A stretch of 64,000 bases of DNA from Amia ocellicauda (lineage: Eukaryota > Chordata > Actinopteri > Amiiformes > Amiidae), in assembly GCF_036373705.1 (NCBI RefSeq), contig NC_089856.1:11433001-11497000 (forward strand), written 5' to 3'. Of this stretch, positions 27,159-36,348 are shown piece after piece. A program made the translations under genes and the position numbers. The notes under the pieces are model-generated. The model made no database searches, was not told the origin of the DNA, and was given only the letters and a program-made list of their open reading frames with translations. Numbering within the stretch: position 1 is the first letter of the stretch; each line of letters opens with the position of its first letter.

Positions 27159-29780
27159 ATGTCATGTGACTCAACACAAATGCATAGAGTTGTGGGTTAG
27201 ACACAGCTTCAAATGTTGGTGTAAGCTAGGTTTGGGGTTCTAGTGGTTGCTTATGTAATATCACAGTACAAATTTGAAGAGCTTCAGCTTGCCAGCGGGT
27301 CAAGCATAGTTTACACACATGTGAAGCTGGGTGTGCCAAGCAATAGTACAATCACACTATACCAATTTGCACCAATGTTTTTGGTAAAAAACCAGAAGCC
27401 CAAGGAAGGAAATCAACAATCTTGTGTTTCCAATAGACAACAGGTTTTAACAGGTGCTTTGTACATAATCAGAATAGTCAAAGTGGGAACAGCACTTTGA
27501 GAGAAAAGGATATCAATTGAGGAAGATATATAATCCTAAAACAAATGGACCTATTGTTTAGTCTAGGGTATCCTGAGACAGCTCTCTCTCTCTCTCTCTT
27601 TTATTGATGTTCTTGCCACTGCCCAAAACTCTGTGGTGACTACACTGCCATTTGCAAGGCTAAACACAGTGTGGTATTTAGTATGCTTGCAGTGATGTGT
27701 TGGCACTGCACAGGACACATTCAGTTATTTTCTCCTACCTTCAGCTCCCAGACTGAGGTCATCCTCAAAGCTGTTGCCAGGTTTCAGGAAAGATTCTGGA
27801 ACGAAATACAAAGCGACATTCTTTGGAACCTTGGGGAATTCAAGGTGGGGGTTCCATGTCCTGTACCCACTATATTTATCCAACACATGAATAAATACTA
27901 CAATTTCACCTTCAGCTAATTATTACAAAACCATTCCTATGACGTTTGCACAAACTATGCTAAATTGTTTAGTGTCACACTGAATACCGGAAAACAAGAT
28001 TTCAGAGATCTTGTGTTAACCTGTCAGTGTCCAAAGTTAGGCTTTCTGTCAGTCAATCTGAACCTGTAGTGCTCGCCTTGTTAGACTGGGCTAATTTGCC
28101 TGCTTTTTTGTGTGGGAGTCTGAATCCCAATGAATGACCCTGGGAATCAGCTTCATTTACACCCGTTGAGCCCAGAAAACCGACTTTTAACCCTTGATAA
28201 ACAGGTTTTAGACACACATGGAGGAAACTTGTGCTTTCCTCCTCTCAAAGTCTTGCAGGTATGTATGTAAATCACAAGGGCTTGGGGCCACACCTACCTA
28301 CAGTCAGACGGCTCAAATCTTCTGGGTTTTCTTCAGGCCTTAAAAAGAAGAACATTCAAAAAAGTCAAAAGACATGAACTGCTGATATGAACCTTAATGT
28401 TTAAGCTGAAGCTTATCTGGATGTTTACAAAAAACAAAACATCAGATAGCCCATATAATACAGCTGTCAATGCAATTAAATGAACTGTTACAACCGAGTT
28501 TATATTCAATTCAGTGTCAGATTCAGATTGCTAGTCAGTCTTTAAAGCCTGCTTGTGTCACATGATAAGCAGTACCCCTTCCGTTATTTATTTTTTCTGT
28601 CTACTATAGATATATAACACTGTTTCAAGGGTTAAATTAAACTGTCCAGTCCTATTCCATCACCCAGTCTCCGCGTCGCTCTATTGCAATCAGAAACATA
28701 TGGCATTTTATCTCAGGTAATTCTGTGTCACTGTTGATTTTGCTCTCCGTATCCCGGCACACTTTTATGTTATTTTTGTGCTCAACACCAATAAAATGAC
28801 GTCTAAGATTAATCAAAAACAGATGCTAAAAATAACACAGATCTTGACTGAGTGGGTGGTCCCCAGGGGCCCCTGCGAAGGACGAAATGAGACGATCAGC
28901 TCATGACCTTCACCCCTGATAAGAGCCCTCTTACAGGCGGCTCCTGCGGTTGCTATTCTTAACCTCCTGAAAGCTTCCGTTGAGGTTTGTATGGAAGTGA
29001 AAACTGTCAAACTTCCACCCATTTTCAGTTTTTTTTTTGTGGCACTTCTGCAGTCTCAAGGCAGAGACCTGTGAGGACTCAAAAGCAGCTATAAATAAAT
29101 GTTTTAAAATAGCAGCTTCCCCCTTATGAGAGAGAAGAAGAAAAAAAAAAAACGTGTGACAGAGCAGACGCTGCTGGGCATTTTGGGAGGCCCTGATGAA
29201 ACACTCAGCATTGCGTGGGCCTGTAGGTTATCATGTTTTCCTATCGATTATGAGCAGTGATCTTTCAACATTAAAGTAATCCTCTCCCCCCCAACCAAAA
29301 AATGCAGTGCTTTACCCAAACTATAGCTTCATATTGACGTCAGAGGTGCTTCATCAACTGAGGCGTGGGTGGCACCTCATATACAGAGCCTATTGAGTGG
29401 GTGAAGACTGAAACTGTTTGTTTTGTTTTGTTTTATTATTGTATTTTACATTGCAATTAATCTGCCATTTGCACTCTTCCCCCTTCCCAATCCCTCTTTC
29501 TAGCACAGTAGGGATAAAGTCAATGTTCAAACATCTCTCCCTACAGATGTGGTGGCAGGACGTCCAATTAGCAGCAGGGGATGCACAGCGCAAACAGCAG
29601 GATGAAGCAGTCACATGGAGGTCTGTCAGCACTCTCAATGGTATAATTCGAACTTCCCCAACAAAGGGGAATGCAGGTCACAGTCAATTATTCACACTGG
29701 CCCCATTTAGGACCAAAGCTCTCTGGAGAACAAAGTCAAGCCCACGCTTTGAATGGAGGCCCTTAATATAGTAGAACATA

Positions 29781-29835
<55 letters not shown>

Positions 29836-32095
29836 TAAAGATGTTTCAGTGGTTAGCAACACTGAGAAATTCAGAGGCCTCAAGGAAACCTAATGCATCT
29901 GATCCAACCTTGCAAGGCCCTGACGTCTTCTGAAACTGGTTCCTTGTGGTCAGCATGAGCCTTTTCATCTCTGAGAGAGATCTCTGTGTTGTCAACAGTG
30001 CACAGACACACACACACACACGTACGCAGCCACCCGCTTTCGATATTACCGTGCTGGTGCCTGCTGGTGTGTGTGATATAGCGCCACTGCACTGACACGC
30101 AGACAGACTCACCCCCAGTTCTGCAGCCAGCTCTCGATCTTTCCTGCTGTACTTCCTGTGGAAACAGAACAGAAGCGCAGCTGTCATTCACAATGCGCGT
30201 TCTGCTTTCACTATGCTAATGAATGATGTGCTTTTGGGTGTGTGTTTTTTCCTCGTGCTGGAAACCCTGTAGGCGGCAGCAATTGGTGCCTATTCGTTTG
30301 TGCAATAAACTCGAAAGTCCTAAGCAGGTGGCTTTCCAAGATTTCTGCAATTTTTGTTTTGATGTTCTCCGATGTTCTTTGATGTTTGTGCTGAAAACCG
30401 AAAAGCGTTCATTCAAGGCTTCTTTCCCATCCCACCTGCAATGTCTCTGGCTGGGTGAACATCTTGACATGGTTACCATTTTATTCTGAAGATCTGGAGC
30501 CAAGCTGCAGGAAAAAACATTCTGAATCTGGATTGAGATCAGTTCATCCCTCCACACCAAACTGAAGTTTTTCTCTCACGTGTGTCTTTGTAGGGGCTTT
30601 TACAAAAGACATCGACAAATTGAAGTCAACACAATACTGAAGGGAATGCAAATATTTAAGATGTTATGTATGCAACTGGCAAAGAAGGTTGTTGTCACAA
30701 ATATTAACATTCATTTTAACAATATTGGGATTTTACTGGGGATTTTTTTTTTTACATATCTAAGTGAGATCTCTGATGTGAAAATCAGCTGTTCCAGTAA
30801 CTTTGATGTATTTCTAATGAAAATGGAAAAAAATGGTTTCTTAGACCTAACCACAAGATGTGTGATTCTTTTCTTGACGCTTGTGTGCTGAACATATTCT
30901 CATGCACTTCAATGTTTCACCACTTTATGGTTAAATTAATCTGGTGTAAATGCAGGCAGAGTGGTTGGCTGTATCGCATGACAAATTAAGCAAATAACTA
31001 AGCAAATAACTGCAATGTGATCTGTGACACTTAAAAGTGTAAATGGTAAAAACATTTCCTTTGACCCTCTAATGTTACTCCTTAAAAGCCTATTAAAGAA
31101 ATTGGTGCAACATATATTAAATGAACAGTGTATGGCATTCAATAAACCATTTAATTTACCTTAATCGCCAAATAAATAAATAAAGAACTAGCAGACATAC
31201 ACATATTAGCTGTAGATAAACAATAACTTTAAATATCAGCCAATACTATGGCACCAAGAATTCATTAATAGTTTTATTTCAATACACAATGTTCTTTATA
31301 TGGTATGTAGGGGAGACAGGGCCAAAATAATATTTTGGGCATATTATCTAAGACAAACTACTTTATGGTACACTGCTTATCTCTCTCCAATGTATTTTTT
31401 GCATTAACATTTCTGTGTGCTCTTAACTGAGGGTTTAACTTTTAAATGTAAGAATTACATGTTCCTGAGGTCTCCTCTATTTTATTTGGTCTAGTACAAT
31501 GGTTCTCAACCCTGGTCCTGGAGGACCCCACACCCTGCTGTTTTTTTGTTCCAACCGAGCTCTCAATTGCCTAAATAAGAACCTTTTAATTATTTTAAAC
31601 AGTGGGGTTTTAAGTTAAGTATTAAATTGTTAAAGGAACTTATTATCTTATTAAGGATCCAACATTTTATAAGTCACACAATTTAAAAAGTCAAATGTAA
31701 GCAAATTATTATTTAAAATAAAGGTTCATTTAAGTAATTGAGAGCTCAGTTAGAACAAAAACCAGCAGGGTAGGGGGTCCTGCAGGACTAGAACCACTGG
31801 TCTAGTTTGTTTTTGAAGATGCCCCCACCAGAATGCAGCGGCTTGGAGACCTGTACCCACATAAAACAAATACCTCAACCAAAACTAGACAAGAGCAGAT
31901 AAATAACAGTGAGTCTTATTGCAGTTATTGAACTCAAAGGAGAGACAGCCTACCTTCCAGGAATACCTCGTCCGTCTGGGGGTCGGGCGTCTGGGGGACC
32001 TCGGCTTCTCGGGGGTCCGCCTCCTCCAGGGTGAGCCAGTGGCGGCTGCTGCGCACCCAGGCTCGGCGCCTGTCCGTGGGAGAGGGGCTGTCCAT
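15872..32095 (-). CDS. tespa1: TESPA1, IP3-receptor-binding protein of the KRAP/ITPRID family
   Basis: In mammals TESPA1 links IP3 receptors to T-cell-receptor signalling and calcium release in thymocytes. Coding exons, minus strand: 31954-32095, 30113-30155, 28298-28338, 27739-27795, 23981-24020, 23593-23667, 22879-22977, 22246-22454, 20242-21371, 18109-18199, 16402-16504 and 15872-16112. Phases join throughout, giving 756 aa (human TESPA1 about 521). Family blocks in order: [11 protein letters not shown] near the N-terminus, [35 protein letters not shown] and [20 protein letters not shown] in the IP3R-binding region, then [11 protein letters not shown] and SKMCLY. The end of the large exon (FDLEEV) matches TESPA1. 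The later [15 protein letters not shown] block recalls ITPRID2, so the fish protein keeps features of both. The ATG at 32095 is the first in frame after an upstream acceptor near 32127, which implies a non-coding first exon. Confidence 0.9.
19080..19175 (-). repeat. Degenerate SINE-like repeat with (AAT)n tail
   Basis: A (TTA)/(AAT)n tract is followed by 'gcagatgctttaacatg'. This is a weak copy of the family better preserved at 41112-41230 and 59571-59712. It lies in an intron of tespa1. Confidence 0.35.
19284..19720. mobile_element. Internally deleted Tc1-like element ('cagttaggtccataaat' family)
   Basis: The left end reads tacagttaggtccataaata, the terminal inverted repeat of a Tc1-like family common in fish. 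The right part carries that family's sub-terminal stretch (gtttgtccaaatacttttga near 19573, then 'ttgattgtttcctttcaaat') but lacks a recognisable right terminus. Most of the transposase gene is gone. It is an old, immobile copy in an intron of tespa1. Confidence 0.6.
23127..23220. mobile_element. 94-bp foldback (MITE-like) element
   Basis: The outer arms gtttcacagacc (23127-23138) and ggtctgtgaaac (23209-23220) are perfect inverses. The inner arms ggactactc (23157-23165) and gagtagtcc (23182-23190) are also perfect, so the whole unit can fold into one hairpin. It resembles short hairpin MITEs dispersed in fish genomes. It lies in an intron of tespa1. Confidence 0.6.
24544..25866 (+). mobile_element. 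Tc1-like element A (left end intact, right end lost)
   Basis: The left terminus tacagtgagggaaaaaagta and the sub-terminal 'gtatttgatcccct' (near 24571 and again near 24735, as direct repeats) mark a widespread fish Tc1 family. The transposase gene follows at 24892. The right terminal repeat is missing: sequence leaves the family pattern just after the stop codon, where a different palindrome (25868 on) begins. It lies in the tespa1 intron between exons 23981-24020 and 27739-27795. Confidence 0.8.
24892..25862 (+). pseudogene. Tc1-like transposase A, frameshifted
   Basis: The first frame (24892-25062) encodes the N-terminal helix-turn-helix: [20 protein letters not shown], then GYKTIAKQL. It then shifts into a second frame (25059-25862) that holds the rest. 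The break matches loss of the linker between the two DNA-binding subdomains, near 25020-25035. The catalytic part is complete: LWSDETK for the first Asp, [11 protein letters not shown] for the second and [11 protein letters not shown] for the Glu, a DD34E-type triad. The C-terminus KGFATKY is intact. No single protein can be made from this copy. Confidence 0.85.
25902..27125 (+). mobile_element. Tc1-like element B with perfect 30-bp terminal inverted repeats
   Basis: The left end acactcacctaaaggattat (25902 on, 30 bp) is perfectly inverted at 27096-27125, and TA dinucleotides abut both ends. The 1224-bp length is usual for a short-TIR Tc1 element. The perfect termini suggest a fairly recent insertion, although the transposase frame is already broken. 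Confidence 0.88.
26051..27092 (+). pseudogene. Tc1-like transposase B, frameshifted
   Basis: The first frame (26051-26728) starts [20 protein letters not shown] and reaches AWSDESRF (first catalytic Asp) and GGGGVMVWG. Just after VMVWG, near 26640, an indel in a G-run shifts the frame. A TGA also interrupts the proper frame near 26696. The second part (26745-27092) restores the family reading with QQDNAPCHK (second Asp) and [12 protein letters not shown] (Glu region), ending GGQTQY. It cannot encode an active enzyme as it stands. Confidence 0.85.
27582..27600. repeat. (CT)n microsatellite
   Basis: About nine CT units in a tespa1 intron, close to the exon at 27739-27795. Confidence 0.8.
29783..29827. 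repeat. (TA)n microsatellite
   Basis: More than twenty TA units in a tespa1 intron. Confidence 0.9.
31496..31798. mobile_element. Short hAT MITE with 8-bp target-site duplication
   Basis: A 303-bp element is flanked by the 8-mer GGTCTAGT on both sides (31488-31495 and 31799-31806). Its ends are imperfect inverses of each other: 'atggttctcaaccctggtcc' at the left and 'gtcctgcaggactagaacca' at the right. Similarity between the arms extends inward for about 60 bases. There is no coding capacity. It lies in the first coding intron of tespa1. Confidence 0.75.
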
Positions 32096-34716
32096 GACCG
32101 GCTGGCTCCACACAGCTGCCACCGCCCTGGGGGTCGATGGGAAAGGTCAGTAGGACTGGTAGTGGCCCTTCTATTGGCTCCATATATAACAATGTACCTA
32201 TTGTTTCAACAGGAACATCTTCGCCGAGGTGCTTCCTCTTACACACAAAGTAAACTAAATCAGCGAACAAACAAATGGATTCAGATTTTTTCCTAGTAGA
32301 CCAACGGTGTCTACCATTGCTTTTCACCCTGGCGGGGCGGGAAAACATAGTCTTTGGCGAAATTTTGAGAACCTAACATGAATGTTACCCCTTTAAAACA
32401 AAAGACAAAGCAATAAATACACAGCCTATCTGGATATGTGGCATGTTATGAGAGAAGTGGGATTTGGCGGTTGGCGAATTCAAATAGGCCTATCTAATTT
32501 AATCACCACAGGAAATTAAAACGGTAGTTGATGGTAGGACCTGGCAGAGAACCAGACATTCAGATGTTGATGTTCACAGACAGGTGTATGGCACTACAGA
32601 TACAAGCTAGGGCAGAAGAAAGTGAAAAACATCCAGATGCCAACTCCTGGTTAGATAACTAGACTGAGAGATGTGCCAAAGCATCCTGGGCAAATATCTG
32701 GCAAAACTCCTAAATATCACTACATTCAGAAACGAAGAGTGGAAAAACATATTAGCATTTATCATATAACAGATACCCTGTTAAAGTTTGCCCACAGAAA
32801 GGCTACCTAGATCAGTTGTGGGTTGTGCGTCCTTTCTGCCTTTCTGTCCTTAATCAAGCTGTCAAGGGATTGTGCCAGTGCTTATCTCATTTCAGTTATC
32901 AATCGTTGCATTTTCTGTGCCTTTTAATGGTGCATTAAAGAGGCTCTTTCCTGTCGGGGACTGTACAGTTTGTCACCATATCACTGATATCTCTCGCAAT
33001 ACAAATACAGCTCCGTGATAACAGCTCAGTGTGCGATGCCGGGTTCAAACAGAGACCTTCACTGCCAGTCTAACCAAAAAAACTAACTATGTATGACTTA
33101 GACCAACAGTTCATCTGAAACGCATTCAATAGTTACACAAACGAACAACCATAGCAGAGCAACAGTAACAACCATAAATCCAACCTTTGCAAACAAGGGC
33201 CGTGGACCCATCCTCATTATATAATAGCAATTAGAAGAGAACCATTTGAGAGCAGACAATTACATGTACATATGTCATTCATATATAAAGTATACACGGA
33301 CTTATTTAACAAACGAAGGATTGAGTTAGTTGCGGCTACCTTGTTGCACAGCGAGTTGCTACACAGCCGGACACCTCCAAAGCATTGCCCGTCTAGACCA
33401 GCGTGTCCTGCGCCTGTCTGCCCCCTTTCCCGCCCTGTGTCATCTCTCAAAATATCCCCAAGTTTCTCTTACCATCTACATCAACTGCCGCCGTCTACGC
33501 GACTGCCTTCACACAAACGAACAAAAAAAAAAAAGGAAGTTAGCTGCGAGGGAAAGGTGCAACCCAGCGCTAAACGTTTCATTTCGCCCACATCCTGTCA
33601 CTTTTGATACCAGGCCGCTCCGAGGGGAGTCTGTGTGGAAGGGCTGCAGCGCCCTCAGTACGCTGGAGCTTGTATTCAACACTGAAGTTTCTTTACATCG
33701 CCAGCACAGTAGTGGGTTTGGGATGAAGGCCCAGGTTAAAACAAATACAGCGAAATCTGTAACACGCACCCGCCACTATGCGTGTAAAGAAGCTGGGATG
33801 TTCTGTTCTTCAGGGTAGAGGTGATGTTGAAAGCAAGGGTATTGATGAAGGTTTCCCCTCTGAAAGCAGGTGCTCCTGATGCAACAGTCTTGTTTGTAAA
33901 GCACCTCTCCTCTTAAACGTCCCGAAGGTGGTTTAGATGTGTGGGTAAAAAAGGTCTGTTTGCATTCTCCCGGGTGGCTGAATGTTTTATGTACAGCTGG
34001 GCAACCAGATTGCCCATAAACTACAGGAAGTCTCTCTGCGCCTCTGTTACAAAGTTAATATTTACTTGCTGTGGACAAAATGCTGCTGATAGGCAAATGA
34101 TCAGGCCCTCTTCACGGGAAGAGGATAACTATCACCTTGCCAACCCCAGTGATAACCATGATGGTACAATGCCGTGACATGACTGGTCATTTGTCTAGCA
34201 TGATGTAAGCAGGGAGAGAGGGGGAGAGGTGGCTGAAATAGATGTGTATCGTTTGCCGGTGGAGCCCCCGCTGGAGATGCGACCCACACCTAGCTGGCGC
34301 ACATCCGAGCTCCACACCACACAGCTCCACCACAGTAGTGCTAAAACTGCTACCCAAAGGACCAGGATTTATACACTCTACTGCAGGGGGGTCAGACTAA
34401 TTGGTCTAATTAAACAATTAACTGGATGAATTGAACAGTTCTCTCCAGAATCTGAAACGTTCTGTGGGTTCAATGATTTTAGTAATCTACAAATTGTAAG
34501 GAATCGGCTATAAAAATCAGATATGAAAGTATTAGATAAGCTTACCTGAGTAAATAATTAAAAGCGAGGAAGAACATAGACATAAGCTGAGTATGGGGAA
34601 GCATATTGTGCTGCACATTGAGGACAGGAATTAAACCACCTGGAAAAACAGGTTCACCAAACATGCTGCAGAATTTCTACATTTTGGATAATGAACGAAT
34701 GTGTTAAATTGAATAC

Positions 34717-34852
34717 ATTCTGTGTTTGTTCAAGGACAAAATAACTTAAAATTGACAAAATTACAATACAGTAATGTGTATTTTTTAACACAATAATGTG
34801 TGTGGTGTGAATTTTAACACACAATTGTGTTGTCCTTGAACAAACCCAGAAT
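34717..34852. repeat. Foldback repeat
   Basis: The 22-base arms at 34717-34738 (attctgtgtttgttcaagga...) and 34831-34852 are inverses with one mismatch. The interior is AT-rich and includes 'tttaacacaataatgtgtgt' and further short inverted pieces. It looks like a MITE or foldback element; no target-site duplication was found. Confidence 0.55.
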
Positions 34853-35507
34853 GTGTTAAAGTTTGCCCATTTGTTTTTAGAGTGTACGTGATTTTTACCA
34901 AATGTTTTGCCAGTCTGACAATTAATTAGCCTATAGATAACTTCTATATCATACCGGCACAAAATGTTATGCAACTAACTGTGTTTTGTCATTTGGTGTG
35001 GGGGGGTGGTCATGTACATGGGAAAAGACCATCGTTGATATACAGGCGTGTGTCTTTTAGGGAAATGGTCATCACCAAACTGTCCTGCTAACAAAAGGGC
35101 AATTAAATATATGTTTAACGTTTCACAGGTTATTCTCTTTGCCCACTACCAATAAAACCCTTTTTATATTGATTTGATAAATATAATAAAAGGTGATTAA
35201 ATAATATTTAAAAATGTCCCCTGCCAACACAATATCTCTGAGTCATTATTCGGCCCATATGTATTTGAATAGCTGTGTGTCTGTTGTGCTAGGGGGGAAG
35301 AGGATTATTTGATTTGAAATGTACACAACAGCCCTACGTGTTTTAACCCTTCGACAGTGAGTCATGGCTATTACACATTTAAAGGTACTTGACAGGTACA
35401 TGTTTTTCCATAAACAGATCTCATCGTGAGCTAATTAATGTTTGTAAATATTTGCAGTTACCTGGCAACGTTTCCAACTAACAGCAGGTAACTTTAGAAT
35501 AGATTGG

Positions 35508-35550
35508 GCTCCAATAGGCCTATAAATATATAATATAGGCCTATTGGAGC
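35508..35550. repeat. Perfect 17-bp hairpin with 9-base loop
   Basis: gctccaataggcctata (35508-35524) and tataggcctattggagc (35534-35550) are perfect inverses around the loop aatatataa. There is no U-rich terminator or gene context to explain it. Confidence 0.8.
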
Positions 35551-36348
35551 AAATGAGTGACTGCTCCTACTACAAACATTAATGTACAAGCGTTAAATTA
35601 CATATTTAAGCTAAGGGCAATTACTTTATTGTTGATATTGAAATTAAAGTGTCGCATGATCTCAGACTATATACAACTGTTTCTGGAAGGCCCCAAAGTA
35701 TGTTGGAGAGCATAACCAAACAACCACACTATGATCACCAAGGAGCTTTCAAAACAAGTCAGAGAGAAAGTACTGGTGCTTTTCCAGAACTTTCTCTCGC
35801 ATGGTGGTGGCTGTTATGGGGATGCTTTTCATTGGCAAGGACTGGGAAACTTGTGAGGATTGAGGGCAAGAGGGCAAGATGGATGGAGACAGATAAGAAT
35901 ATAAGAACATAAGAACATAAAAAAGTTTACAAACGAGAGGAGGCCATTCGACCCATCATGCTTGTTTGGTGTCCATTAATAACTGAGTGATCCAAGGATC
36001 CTATCCAGTCTATTTTTAAATGTTCCCAAATTTTCAGCTTCAACCACATCACTGGGTAGTTTGTTCCAGATTGTGACGACTCTCTGTGTTAAGAAGTGTC
36101 TCCTGTTTTCTGTCTTGAATGCCTTGAAGCCCAATTTCCACTGGTCCTTGTGTCCCTGCTGATCTGGAAAAGCTCCTCTGGTTTGATGTGGTCAATGTCT
36201 TTCATGATTTTGAAGATTTGGATCAAGTCCCCACGTAGTCTCCTCTGTTCCAGGGTGAAAAGGTTCAGTCCCTCAGTCTCTCAGTAGGACATTCCCTTCA
36301 GACCTGGAATAAGTCTGGTTGCTCTCCTCTGAACTGCCTCTAGAGCAG

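Larger units (their letters stand above)
25868..27171. repeat. 16-bp perfect inverted repeat and (TA)n tracts enclosing Tc1 element B
   Basis: AGTCACATGACATAAC at 25868-25883 is exactly inverted at 27156-27171. Between each arm and Tc1 element B lies a TA-repeat tract (25885-25901 and 27126-27155). Without the Tc1 insertion the two arms would form one AT-centred palindrome, so the element seems to have inserted at its middle. Confidence 0.75.
32128..35640. other. 5' flank or first intron of tespa1 and intergenic DNA
   Basis: No supportable coding exon is visible. The tespa1 promoter and a non-coding first exon probably lie here; the more GC-rich stretch around 33330-33720 is the likeliest place, but I cannot locate a start. 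It also contains a foldback repeat (34717-34852) and a perfect hairpin (35508-35550). Confidence 0.4.

Noticed and set aside
30580..30891. 103-codon plus-strand frame in a tespa1 intron
   Set aside because: AT-rich, no recognisable domain and no splice context; likely chance.
34981..35400. Possible small gene or RNA in the spacer
   Set aside because: No conserved motif, tRNA-like fold or splice-compatible frame could be supported.
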